From positions 19,611 to 83,610 of the forward strand of contig FJOG01000032.1 in assembly GCA_900073065.1 (NCBI GenBank): 64,000 nt of DNA. The letters run 5' to 3'. Position numbers and translations under genes: made by a program. Source of the stretch: Phialocephala subalpina. Its lineage: Eukaryota > Ascomycota > Leotiomycetes > Helotiales > Mollisiaceae. The notes under the pieces were generated by a model, which worked only from the letters and a program-made list of their open reading frames with translations, searched no databases and had not been told where the DNA came from. Below, piece by piece: positions 1 through 12,117 of this stretch (position 1 is the first letter of the stretch; every line of letters starts with the position of its first letter).

Positions 1-1735
1 AAAGGGTTTTAAAAAAGGGTGATTATATACTAAGAACAAAGATATATTACGTAATCGGGGCTATAAGATATTCGTTTTTATTATTATATAAAGGAATAAT
101 ATTTCGAAGTGAATTTATTTTAAAAGAGTTTCTTTTGCCGTTTAAAGAATCGTTTAAAGGAATATTAATTAGTATTATAATAATAAAATAATTATTTAAT
201 ATTAAATTATATTGAAAATAACTCGTAGAAATTAATTTATAAATTAATAATTATTTTAATAATCCGAGAGAAATTCGTCTCTTTAAATAAATATTATTAA
301 ATAAAAATTTCTTATAAGAATAATTTTTATTTATAATATTTATAATTAAAAAGAAATTTCGAGTTTTAAATTTTATTCGAAGTTTAATTTTCTTAGTTAT
401 TTGGGTAAAATATATCGCTATTTTTTTTCTCGCATAGAAACTTCTATTTGAATTTATTTCGTATTTCTTCGTAAATATTAATATTCTTTAAATTATTATA
501 AATTTAATATTAAAATTATTTCGAGTATTTTTTATATTATAATTCTTAAAAGGATTAAAATTAAAATATAAAATAATATTATAATTTCGCTTTTTAAAAT
601 ATAAATTTCTTTTTATTTCTACGATAAATTTCTAATATTTATATTCTAATTCTTAATAGAAATAATATTAACTTAGGAATTAATTTTCGTATTTAATTAT
701 CGTAAATTAATTTTTTTTCTTTCTTTTATTCGTTATTATACTAATTATATCGAATGATTTAATACGTAAATTCTAAGAATTAATATTTTTTCGTAATCTT
801 ATTATTTCGTAGTTTAATTTCTTTAATTCTAAATCGATAAATTAATAAATAAAGGAATTTGCTCTTTATTAATTGATTTTTAACCTTTGAATTCCAATAA
901 TTTGGATTCCTTAATAATAATCGTAATACTTAAAATATAATTCTTATAAACTATAACTCGTAATATTTAAATAGTATTACTTTAAAATTCTCGATTTTAC
1001 TCGCTAATATAAAAGGGTAATAATTCTCTTAAAAGAAAATTATTTTAATTTATATGATTATAATAAACTTATAAGCTTTGGTAAATATTTTACTTTGCTC
1101 TTATAATTATTCGTTATACGTAATAAGGCTAACAAAATAAAGTAATAAAAAGTTCTTATTATTTCTCAGAGAATAAAAAGCCTCCTTATATATTAAAAGA
1201 TATATAATTAATATAAACCTCCGAAATTATTATTATAAATAGGGATTTTTGAAATAGAATAAATCGCCCCGCTATAATATATAAAATAATAATCTAAAAA
1301 TAATATTTATATAATATTTATAAAACTTTTTATATTACGCGTAAATTTATATAAATTTTATATAAATTATAAAAGTTATATAATTTTAAATAATAATTAT
1401 AAACTAATTAAAGATTATATTAATAGGATATTTAATTTTATATATAATAATTACTTAATAAATTAATATTTATAAATAATAAATTTTTTTTATAAATTTC
1501 TTGAAATCTTTTAATTATAATAAAATTAATATTAATTATATAATATTAAAAGTAATTTTTCTAAAGTTTTTTTTAAATATATTAAAATCGAGAATAAAAT
1601 AATATATAATCTCGAGTTTTAATTATTATATATTTCGAAATACTTTTATTTCTTTGTTTTTTTTAAAAGTATTAAATATATATTTTAATAATTAAATATT
1701 TATAGAAATTAAAACCCCTCATAATATTATAGTAT
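1..1735. other. AT-rich RIP-like relic block
   Basis: The first 1.7 kb is made almost entirely of A and T, with dense TA and TTA/TAA runs and stop codons in every frame. It changes sharply to balanced composition near 1735. No open frame of useful length is present. This is what RIP leaves of repeated DNA in Pezizomycotina (C to T changes on both strands), so the block is probably a decayed transposon cluster. No transposon family can be named from what remains. Confidence 0.75.
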
Positions 1736-3206
1736 ATTCTAAGGTACGGCTAATAACATTACAGTCTAAGAGAAAACGAGTCCTATAGACACTTAAAGAG
1801 GCGAGATGGTACTCAAGATAAGGCAAGTGGAAAGTTGCTCATGGGAAGAGATCCATGCCGCCCTCTTACACCGGACTAAAGAGACGATCCAGGTGCACTA
1901 CTCTACGAAAATCAAGAAGTAGCTGCGGTGGAAGTAATGCGTCAACATCTCCTGGAAACTTCCATCGACTAGTCCACACCTCGAGACGGCCCCTGCTACA
2001 CCCGAATGGGCCAGTCTCAGAAGGTAATAGGGAAGATGGTATCCGCAATATCATCGTGGGGAACAGTTTGGTGCTAAGGCGAATATATGGACCCACGAGG
2101 ATTGTAGTGCTGGGAGTGGATTTATAGATTGGGGCTGGGATGACGATGGAGTTGCGCTGTTCTTTCTGCGGATATGTCTACGCACCCTGTTCGACGGATC
2201 CATACATCCTATAGAGGACATCAATACTACACCCATTTTTGCTAACCTGATCGCTACCCCTCTCATTCAACAACATATATTGATTGGCCTTCTATTATAT
2301 TGTACTTCTAACTTCTACATTTTTCATAAACCTGAACTAGTACATGCCATCCAGCTGTTGGACACTGGCTTGCACGTGACCTGACATTCTCATGTCCATG
2401 GGAGGAGTATCAATTCAACGCCCCCACTCAGACATAATCCCTCGAGCTATCCATGGTGAACCCTTACACGTACGCTGTCATCTCGCGTAAGCTCTTCATC
2501 TTCGTGCACTTTCTTTTATCCTTCTTTGAGACTGTGCGAAGCAGTCTCGAGTCATCACTGAATCTTTCGGGGGAACGCATTATGATCCCCTCCAAATGTT
2601 GTCAGCTGGTCAGTTGGAGGAGGCAACGAGGGTGGTTTTGGTGAAAGCCAAATCCTGACAGTGAAGTCTTCAAACAAATCGGGCATTCTCTGACCAGCAA
2701 CAGTGATTATCCTTGCAGCTTTCAGATGAGATCCAAGACGTCCAATGTAATGCCGGGTGATGACAAAGTTCTGCCTCCTGGACTCAGCCGTGCCCATCTC
2801 CGAAGGGCTGTCACCGATGTGCTTTTGAGGCCCCCTCATATGCTGGTATGCCTCTGCTCGTATGTAAAGATTCGCGGCTACCGATCCTTATGTAAGCGGG
2901 TATAAAAAGCTGCCGAGACTACAGAGCAGGGTGTGGATCACGTGTAATAAGCACGTGACATGACCGACCTCCACCCCATTGAATATGTATATATAGTAGA
3001 TCTAATTTAGGAGGTATATTACTTAAGCAGTCAATCTTAAAAAAAATTGTTCCACGATTAGAATCACTGTACTAAGCTTGTGCCTAGATTAAACCAATTG
3101 TATTATGTGAATGCGGTGAACCCTGCTAGCGTGGAACCACCGTTCCGGCTGAAGCGACGTCTCTTTGAATATTGTCTATCACCTCACCTAAGCCCTTCCT
3201 TTCAAA
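1736..3206. other. No gene recognised
   Basis: Composition is normal again here, but only short unsupported open frames of 60 to 95 codons on both strands are present. None shows a domain, a splice-supported extension or a paralogue in the window. It may be non-coding or hold remnants too decayed to name. Confidence 0.5.
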
Positions 3207-3500
3207 ATGTCTCTTCCTTATAATACTCTCAAACCTCAAGGCCCTGCTTCCATTTTCGAACAGGGCGGCTACGCAACTGTCTCACTCTACTTAATTGACG
3301 AAACCTTTGTTCTCAAAGGTCACGAGGTCTGGGTAAACGGGAGGTGCTTGTGCAGACGATCATCTAGCCTAAGCATAGCATCTATTGTGAGAGAAGATGC
3401 CGTCTATAAACGATTAGGACCTCACCCTCTTATTTTAAATTACGACGGCAAGGTCTTAGTACACGAAAATGTGTATTCCTTGAAGATCGCACAACGGTAA
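3207..3500 (+). pseudogene. Truncated protein-kinase-like N-lobe fragment
   Basis: A 97-residue frame reads like the first part of a fungal serine/threonine kinase-like protein. A glycine-loop-like stretch (GGYATVSLYLIDETFVLKG) supplies a possible ATP-binding lysine, and it is followed by an acidic helix and VYKRLGPHPLILNYDG, typical of the strand 3 to alphaC to strand 4 region of this family. The frame ends right after VYSLKIAQR, where the hinge should begin. No catalytic HRD or DFG loop follows in any frame over the next kilobase. It is therefore a fragment of about one third of a kinase domain, sitting beside the RIP block. Assignment to the kinase fold is from pattern resemblance only. 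Confidence 0.45.
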
Positions 3501-5074
3501 GACGTTCAGCTCATTATCCAGATGACCTCCGATTCACCACTTTATAGATGCTCTCTATTCTCTCAACAACGCGGCTCTTCGGCGGTCGAATCTACTCATG
3601 GTAGGGCGGAGATCTACGGATTCCAGCCGTGGCCCCACTAATTGACCGAGAAGGAAGCGGATGTGTCAGTTGAGGACTCGTAATCTGTGACGATGGTCTC
3701 AATGCGATGGGGAAATTGTAGCATGTTGGCATGAAGCCGCATCATCAGTTATGCATCATCTCACTAGGCGGTTTGGCCTAAAGCCGATGTTCCAGCGAGA
3801 GCACTATATCAAGCAGACATTTCCACTTAGCTAGACAGACAGATTTGACATCAATACCATACATTTTGCCTCCAACCGCTTCCGCAACTGATAGGATGCC
3901 AATCTGTCATCCTCCTCTCAAGCCCAAAGAATTTCAGGTATCCAAGAATGCTCCTTTTGGCTGACCTCCAGGTCAACTTCTGGCGGTCGGTCCGGGCGCC
4001 TGAATGTCAGTGGCTAAGGGCCATCCCGGTTTACGAATGGTCAAACCGACCGATCAGAGAGTGTGGTATTTCACAAGTGCAAGAGACATAGGCTGACTCG
4101 ATAGTTCAAGGAATCGGAGGGTCGTAGGGTGGCGCTGGAGCAATTTTTGTAGATGTGAAAAGGCAGGTTCATGTTCTGCGGGGAGAGGTGCTTGAGGTGC
4201 TTTCAACGCAAAGGAATATCAAAGAATTTGGTAGGAACTTGGGTTTCTTTCGACGGTGTATTCCTCCCGCTCCCGCGGCATCAATACCCAACTGCTTCTC
4301 CAGCATGTTTGAATCCCGTACATCGTAAATGACGACCCCGATGTAGTGGCAAAGTCGCTTGAGACTTGGTATCCTACGAAGCCTTATAAAACCGGAGAGC
4401 TCACAAGCCTCGAGTCGTAGATCATTGTTTGGGTGGATCTTTCGGGAGGAAGTCAGTACGCCATATTCGCCCAAGGCCATCACGCCATCCTGCCATCATC
4501 CCTATACATATACGGCAAGACTCGAGATAGCGATAATACTATAGTAAGTCAGTGTGAAGTTACAGTTGTTAACAAGGACATCGTGACGTACTGGCAGTAA
4601 TGGGTTCATCAGGGATCCGACGATACAACTAGGTACGGCCGAGGTGACGTTCACCTACGGTTCTTTATCCCTTATCAAAACGCCACATATTGCCTTTGCC
4701 AATGTCGACTTCTAAGTCTAGCTTATCGTGGGAAGGCCCGTCACAACCATACGGCTGCCATCACAGGAAACCGATGTAGGGATTTCATCATAATCCTTAT
4801 GATCAGAATAGAAGCCTTCAAATGAGTTCCGCGTCTCGTTGATGAAAGCAAAGAGCAAATGCGAATCGCATAACGGAACGTACTCGTACTTTTTTTTGAA
4901 TCACAATATTGTTTGAAAGTTTAGACTGCCAACGCTCTTGATGCCTCCCGCTACTCCCCATTTTGCCTCGAGTTCATTTGCAAAGCATCGCCTTTGCGAC
5001 ACGGATAGAGCTCTCAGTTCTCACATCAGCAGTAGCACAGTTATATCCATCATTTATCAGGCAAATTAGATACA
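3501..5074. other. No gene recognised
   Basis: Only short open frames occur (for example 4169-4483 minus), with no domain signature or consistent splice structure. This stretch holds the 3' flank of the acyltransferase that ends at 5075. Confidence 0.5.
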
Positions 5075-6687
5075 CTATAACGATTCTAAAGCCCGCTCAA
5101 ATCCCCCCCAGGTACGCGCGGGGAATGTTCCAGTAAGCCAACAGTTGCCCGCATGGTCCTTGCCCAGAACGCGGAAATGACTCGTGAGCACCGATGGCTT
5201 GTTCAGAACTAAGGGGTGGTAATACACGATCGTCCCTGGCGGGTTCGCCCTCGATGTTTGTTTGACATGGGATGCATCTTTGATATGGGATGCATCTTGG
5301 CCATTGCATGCACCTTTAACAAGGCGCTCGCCCTCGCCCACCACAGCAGGCGCAAAGTCAACAATGCGAAAGAAATCAATCTTAGCCAGATTATTCACCG
5401 TCAACATAGACGCGCCCGCGTCCCCGAAAATAAGACGCAGCCTCTTGCGCGCCTTGACATGCTCGCGCTGCATGTGCAGATAGCCGAGCACCTGCTCCTC
5501 GGTGGACTGCGCGGCCATATGCTTTCGATAGCTGAGCGCACATGGTCCCAAGGGCCCAGCGAGGGATTGTAGTGACAAAGGCGCGTAGACGAACTGCAGC
5601 AGGTTCTGGATATACTCGCCTCCTGCCGCCTGGAAGATGGAAAGGCGGAACCTCACGTTGATGAAATTCGCTACCGTCATTGGACCGCGCGGCTGAGAGG
5701 CCGCTAGGATCTGCGCTGCCCACGCGGCGAGGACGTCGCCTTCGCTGACGAAGGGCTTTTGCTCGTGCTCGTCTTTCCCGGCGATTTCTCCTAGTGCTTG
5801 AGCTTGTAGTTGCGATATGTGACGTTGTGGGAGGAGGATCGTTCGCTCTTCGAAGCCTGGGCTCCATAGCATTAGCCAGAGGAAGCGGAGGACTAAGTAT
5901 GCCATCCCGAGGGGTCCTGGGGCGAGTTTCTCAACGGCTAGTTCCTGCCGCTTGTCGTTGTTTTGGATCTGCGAATCTGCTTCTTGTAGGATGTCATCCT
6001 GTGTGCCCAGGACTGGCGAGACGCTTGCGGCTTTGTTATTTAAGACGAGCGACCAGTTCCGCATCAGGGCTTGGAGGCCCATGGCGTCCATCAGGACGTG
6101 CGGCCAGGAGATGACTACGACCGTTGAGTCGGTGAAGGTTGTTACGTGGATTGAGAGGATGGGGGCGTCTCGGTCGATTAACTCCTTGATTGTCTTCGGT
6201 GCGCTCGGGGAGCCGGCGAAGGGCCGTAAATCCGTGGAGAGCTTCTGTACTGATGGGCTGTTCGTGCCGGACACCTGTGGCAGCCCGCGGCCTAGGGGGT
6301 GCGTCTCGATGCTTTCGCTGAATGTATCGTGGGTGAAGGCCATGGCTGGCCTCTGGGTTGTAAAGGACTGCGAGACATGGATCTCGAGCTGCCCGTCCTC
6401 CTGTTGGGAATTAGCTTAGGTGTTTAAATGTAGTTTTTCGTCCTCTACTGGATTGAATTGAATTGAATTACCTTCAGCCTCAGCCGCCCGCCTAACTTCC
6501 GCCAGTCCCCTATTTCGAGCAACTTGGTCAAGGAATCGGCCAGTTTGTCGCTGTCCAGGATGTCCTTGAAGCGGAATAGGTAGGACATGAAGAGGTTGCG
6601 GTAATCGTTGGCATTGTCCAAGAGGTGGACGGGATAGACATCGTCGTCCATTTCACCACGGCGAGGACTTGGAATGTCCTTGTCCAT
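5075..6687 (-). CDS. HxxxD acyltransferase (BAHD-like transferase family), copy 1
   Basis: Two exons, 6687-6472 and 6400-5075, joined in phase 0 (AAG|GTAATT, AACAG|GAG), give 513 residues, a normal length for fungal transferase-family (PF02458-like) enzymes. These move an acyl group from acyl-CoA to an alcohol or amine; substrates of such fungal enzymes are usually secondary metabolites. The catalytic HxxxD is visible as SWPHVLMDAMG (His173, Asp177). The plant-type DFGWG motif is not evident. The N-terminus (DDVYPVHLLDN, then GDWRKLGGRLR) is shared with the divergent neighbour at 7352, as is the intron position, so the two are paralogues. Near the C-terminus a tandem DASHIK/DASHVK repeat is an insertion that the paralogue lacks. 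No signal peptide is seen, so the enzyme is probably cytosolic. The substrate is unknown. Confidence 0.88.
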
Positions 6688-7351
6688 CTCAAATTCTCAA
6701 CGGACCATCTGACGCTGGGCCAGGAACCCCTCTATATATTTCTTTGGGCATATCTTGGGAAACATTTGCCAGGCCGTACGGAGGAAAGAAGTGCACACCA
6801 CCTAGGGTAGCTCAATCGATAGTGTACGGTGTCACCTTTAGCGGTGCCCTCCACCTCCGTAGCGGTTGTCAGGCGGCATCTCGGGAGAGTGATACACTAA
6901 AAGATCGGTGATAGCCTGGAAACTAGGCACAAAATCACCCCCTACCGTAGATCTCTATAGCGCCACGACGATCAATTACTGCATCAGCTTGAGGCTGAGC
7001 TGCGCATCGAATCAATGTACAGTCCGTACGAAGGTATCGACAGTAATTCTTGGGCTTCCTTTCCCCCTAAACTCATTTCGTCGCTGTGGAATCATGCTGT
7101 GGGGTAACTCCGTGCTGAAGGTGCTGATGTCGCCAATCATTACTGTCGTACGAAGGCATGTACGAAGGTATGTGAATGATCTGTTCTCTCTACTCACTGA
7201 TTTTCACTAGTACGAAAGCCACGAAAGGGAACATTGCATGTAACTAGTTTGGCACTGGGAGGAGAGCAAAGGGGGGCATAAAGAACCCCAACAGCCCTCC
7301 GTCAAACATGCTGTATATCCAGCAGCCGCCTATCAGTCAAAAAACGACGAT
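6688..7351. promoter_or_regulatory. Shared divergent promoter with repeated GTACGAAR motif
   Basis: This 664-bp spacer separates the two divergent acyltransferases. The octamer GTACGAAG or GTACGAAA occurs at about 7026, 7148, 7160 and 7210, three times followed by G(T/C)AT; a related GTACGGAG lies at 6774. Four copies in about 190 bp are more than expected for an 8-mer, so they are candidate activator sites that could co-regulate both genes. No known factor is assigned. Confidence 0.4.
6733..6738 (-). promoter_or_regulatory. TATA box candidate for acyltransferase copy 1
   Basis: TATATA lies 46 to 51 bp upstream of the start codon at 6687, a reasonable core-promoter position for a fungal gene with a short leader. 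Confidence 0.4.
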
Positions 7352-8904
7352 ATGGATATGTTGCGTCGCTTCATGGGAATGCCCAGGCAACTCCCCGCCC
7401 CGGCGTTCCCAGAGGATGACGTTTACCCACTCCATTTACAGGACTACAATTTTCGTCGACTATTAATGGTTTCGACGATGCGCTTTGATGACGTCCTTGA
7501 CGCCGAGAAGCTACACAATGCTCTATCGCAACTTTTGGAAATCGGAGATTGGAGAAAGCTTGGAGGTCGATTAAGGAGCGATGTAAGTAGGCTTACAACC
7601 TGATATGCAGATGGTGGCCGCCAGCTAACTCGGATTCCCAGGGAGGTGGAAAAATGGAGATTCATGTCCCTCGACAATTCTCGGAGAAACGACCTGCGAT
7701 CAACTTCTCGCACAACGACATATCGGAAACGAGGATTGCGAACCATCCGTTGGCAAATCAACTACCCGTTCCAACAAAAGACACGTCTGTACAGCCAAAT
7801 CCCTACGATCTGATAAACTTGGGAGTGCGACCGGATATACCCAAAACAGTCGAGGACATGGTGAACAAAGATCTGCCTCAAATTTCACTACACGTTACTT
7901 CGTTCCAAGATGCGACGCTTGTTGGCATATCCTGGCCTCACTGCGTCATGGACAGTTTGGGCTACAAGGCCTTTTTGCACGGCTGGTCGCTCGTGCTAGG
8001 CGGTCGGGAAAGCGAGGTCCCAAAGCTTCTTGGTGCCCGACACGACGTCCTGTTGGAAGCAGAAATGGAGGGTTTGCAAAATGCTAGGAAATCATTCCTC
8101 CTCGAACCGAGGCGTCTCAAAGGAGCAAAGCTGGTTTTGTTTGTTCTTCGCTATCTATGGAACTTGTTCTGGAATCCTGCTCCAGAAGTCAAGACGATTT
8201 TCCTCCCAAAGATTGCACTTGCCCGGCTATACAACCAGTGTCTGGACGAAATATCAGCCGAGATTCCTGATATAGATGAAAAGCCATCGATTAGTGAAGA
8301 ATCAGCCCTTCTCGCATGGCTCGCTCGATTCGCTACGTCGTTCAAAGCAAACACCGTACCACTCACAATCCTCAATTTCTTCAACGCCAGACTCAAACTC
8401 CAATCGCTGGCCGACCAGGGAGGAGTATACGTTCAGAATATGGCCTGCTATTCCTTCACATTCCTCTCTCCTAAGCTTGCAAGAGGTGGCATGGAAGCCT
8501 TTATCCAGGAGCACCAACGCCACATCCAGGAACAGACGACGGAACAACAGTGCTTGAGTTTTCTGAGAGCGTATCGCCGAGCTACTGAAACGGGCAAGTC
8601 TTTCAAACCATTCTTTGGAGAGCCGGACGCTCAGATCCTAGGGTTCAACAATCTATCAGCTGCCAATCTCATTCACACCGTTGACTTCAGCGCGGCTGTT
8701 TTGAAGCATGGAAAAATCGCTGAATCCAGGACTCCAGCGGGCACTATGACTTGTTACTACTATCACATCATCAATAATCGCTTGGGGTGCGGCCCAGACT
8801 GTATTTATATGCTTGGCAAGGATTATGGCGAGAACCTCTGGTTAATTGCGGCCTTACCTGCGAGGGTCTGGGAGAAAATAGAGGAAGCCTTGGAAATGTT
8901 ATAA
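7352..8904 (+). CDS. HxxxD acyltransferase (BAHD-like transferase family), copy 2
   Basis: Two exons, 7352-7582 and 7642-8904, joined in phase 0 (GAT|GTAAGT, TTCCCAG|GGA), encode 497 residues. The catalytic motif reads SWPHCVMDSLG (His177, Asp181). The protein aligns along its whole length with the divergent gene: DDVYPLHLQDYN, then EIGDWRKLGGRLR, then EIHV after the intron, and the C-terminal GKDYGENLWLIAALPARVW matches GKDHAGNCWLTGTFPARTW. The intron sits at the same codon boundary in both, which points to duplication and inversion of one ancestor. It is probably a cytosolic acyl-CoA-dependent transferase. Neighbours give no further pathway clue: no PKS, NRPS or P450 lies nearby. A second ATG at 7361 is possible, but the first gives the better match to the paralogue. 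Confidence 0.9.
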
Positions 8905-9074
8905 TTCATGCGTATTGGATACCGCATTTATCGTGAGTCTGCTTCCTTGCTAAACCCAATGCGTTGGTGAGTGGTGACAACTTGCTGTGGGCCTGTGGGG
9001 TTAGGAGGATGCCGATCGGGGTCTCTTCTCAATTCCAGGTTTCCCATGGGGCTGTCGCATTATGAGGCCTCCAG

Positions 9075-11320
9075 CTAGGCCTTTGGGTCGTTGTTGCGAA
9101 ACTGATATATAACCGAACTGCATGACTGGTAGAACCTCAACCCTACAATATCTCCTGCATTTCCTGCGCCACTCTTGAAGTGTGACTGCCATTTGACCAA
9201 CTCTCGCTCGACCCAGGTTTGGAAGCTTTCCCCATTTGCGTACTCTTTGTTTGGGTCTGCTCCACTTGCTACTATGAGCTGCAGAATATCCACGTATGGT
9301 AACCAACTTTCATCCGAAGTATACCATTTGTAAGGGTTTGGGGGCTGCAAAGCTCGCTGCCAGAGTACTAAGACATTCTCTGTTAGCCCTCCCGCTCTAA
9401 GCAATTCTTCGACCTTTGCATGATCCCGCGTCATAAGTGCCCACTCGAAAGGCGTCCGTCGGTGATTGTCTTCGACGCTCAAAGATGCCCCATAGCGAAG
9501 CAGAATCCTGGTGGGATACTGACTAATGCTTCATGTAATGGGGAAATGTTCTCAAATCCAATGAACTGGTATTGCGCCGGGGGAAGAGCCGCAGATGAAA
9601 TGTCCAGGGTGAACGAGTAAACCGCGTTGTGGTCCGCACCGCGAGACAGGATGTGATCAAGAACGTCTGGGCAACAGCTAGGCCTTAGACAGCTCAATCG
9701 AGATGCCAGATGCACGGGTCTAACGCCTCGAGCTTTGACACCGCTCGCAGGTTGCCCCTCCATTCCGTGTCAGAATATGGGTTCTCCAACACCATATGAG
9801 CGCCACCATGACGTCGCCGTGTCACTTCCTACTTTGCCATGTGCCTACTCGGGTACAGGATGAGTCAAGATTATTTCCGAGCAAGGCTCGTTCACATGAG
9901 CCCCTCGAGATAAAAGTAGTTCCCACCATGAGATTGACACTGTGATGACAATGCAGTGCATAGCACAGAGGCGTGAAGCCAGCTTTTTGAACACCGTTCA
10001 CCCCAGTACCATGTTCCAGCAGTGTCTTCATTATGCGGACATTGTTGGCATTAATCGCATGGAATAACAATGTGTCAGCTGTGTGGTCTTTGGTCAATAC
10101 GTAGGCACGATTTTGAATCAGGAGTCTGACATATGTCTCATTTCCGCTGGAAACAGCAAGCAGGAGGGGGAGCGCTTGCTGCCATCGAGAGCATCAACCT
10201 CAGCTCCTCGTTCGATCAATATCTTGGCCACTTCTACCTTCCCGCTGTTCATTGCGGAAAGCAGTGGTATCAGTTTGTCCTTGTTCGTTTCGTTTACCCC
10301 AGCTCCATTTTCGATGAGCAAGTTGACCAAGGGGAGCTGTCCACTATTGATGGCGCAGATCAGTGGTGTGTTCCTCTTGGAGTCCTTTTTATTGGTAGCG
10401 ACTCCTTTATCGAGCAACAGCTTCACCAAAGTGAATTGGCCAGTCTCAATAACACCAGATCAGAGGCAGTTTGCCATCGCTGTAAGTGGCATTCACTAAC
10501 GCTCCTTCTGTAATTAGATCGTTGATCCTCGTTGGGTTTCGGTATTCGCATGCTTTGTACAGTTGAGATGCTAGAGCGGTCCGCTGTTTCGAAGGCACCG
10601 TCAACGCCTTGATATTGAATGCCATCGATCGTCTTTTGGGCCTCGAGAGAAAACTCATTCGTCCTTGTCTCGCAGCTGTCACTGTCTCCTCGGCCGCTGC
10701 CACCGAATTTATCGCCGTCGAACCATCACCCCACTCTGTCCATGATACCTGTGTTCCCTTAGTGCTTTCTTTCAATGCCTCTGTGATTGCAGGCTCGTCG
10801 AGCATTTCGTTTTGCGCGTCTTCGTTGTTTCTGCGTACCCAAAGATGTCAGCGATCATTTGAGTCCAATTATGAATTACAACCTCCAGCCTCAATATCCT
10901 GATGTAGATATCCATCATCTGAAAGTGCAAGCCAAGTCTTCGCTCATTCTCAACTACCATATCCTCAATCCAAGCATGCCGGACTCTCCTAAAAGTTCCA
11001 AGGCGTATTCTGGGCCGGATCTGCTGTCCTCCAATGATGCGCCGCTCAATGTCGGTAAGGACCTCTTCGCAAGCTTGCAACGAAGTATTAAGGGTTGATT
11101 GATCTTGCTCGTTGCGAAACGGCAGACGCTCGCTGAAGCCAGCGCTTCAGCTCCTCGACCGTGGCACTGAAAAGACGAAGGCGATGTGCCAATTGTGTCG
11201 CTGATTGTTCTGCCTCGCGAAAGCGGGACACCGGGCCCATGACCAGTCGATCAGAGTTACTACGCGACTGCCGATAGCAGTGCAAGTTCCTACGAGACCG
11301 AGAATGCTGATAGAATTCAT
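9075..11320 (-). pseudogene. Broken ankyrin-repeat gene with fungal STAND-type N-terminal region
   Basis: Reading down from an ATG at 11320, the start (NSISILGLVGTCTAIGSRVV) and the following FREAEQSATQLAHRLRLFSATVEELKRWLQ resemble the helical N-terminal domain found on fungal STAND/NACHT and ankyrin proteins. At least seven ankyrin-like units follow, with clear motifs such as RNTPLICAINSGQLPLVNLL and DKLIPLLSAMNSGKVEVAKI. The chain changes frame near 11250, 11130, 10835, 10455, 10170, 9920 and 9525. Each change restores the expected repeat in the next frame after one or two bases, several at G or C runs. None fits an intron. The tail (QSCSSVIYQFRNNDPKA) ends at 9075. Either the gene is dead or the consensus carries several indel errors. 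No NACHT P-loop is seen between the helical domain and the repeats. Confidence 0.75.
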
Positions 11321-12117
11321 CTGGTATCTGGTGCTCGATCAGTGAGAGTGGTGTAGAGTATTGAAGGTGTAGTGTCCAAATATCGAGGTGAAAAGCACGT
11401 CGATAAGATTTGAAAGGTCAGGCTGAGGACACCCCAGAAAGCCACCACATGAGTTGATTGGGTTTGTTCCAATGCTATTTTTACCACAATGTTCTCTATA
11501 GTACACGGCGACTCGATCACTTATGACTGATGAAGAATGATAAATCGAGCTCTGACGCACTGAAGCCGCGAACTCTGTACAGAAGTACATCACCTGTGCC
11601 GATTTTTCACGATCGGCTTCGGCTAGGCCCCGCTCCTGGAAAACTGCCTATCTTGTCGGCAAGGTGAAAAGACAAGGTTAAGTGAGTGTCTTTCCTCAGA
11701 AGAATTCATGAACATACGCAATTTCATGACTCTTTGCTGGGTATTCCCGACACTAGAGTTGCAGTGTTTGACTGTCAAAAGTAAACCCGGTCTTTAGATG
11801 AAGTTGCATCGGAAACCCTGTCTTCCCCATACCCCGCAAAAGTAATCTACGATCAAATGTAGATTTCAGCAGGGGTATGACTGCCGGCCCATCACAACTC
11901 TTGTTCAAGCAGCCGAGACAATTGCAGATGTTGAAGACTTAGTTTTGTTGTTCACCTGATATTCGTACAGGCTGAAAAGTCTGAGAGGAAGAGCCTTCAT
12001 AATGCAGGAAAGGACAGAAGACTTCTACTTCAGTACACCCGGTCTTCCCATATTTCGTCGTTCCAGCATCAGTATCTCAATTGAGACATCATACGACCGA
12101 GATAACTGTGCTGCAAA
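11321..12117. other. No gene recognised
   Basis: This is the divergent spacer between the ankyrin relic and the binding-protein relic. Short frames near 11317-11593 on the minus strand show no family resemblance. No RNA gene or repeat was noticed. Confidence 0.5.
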
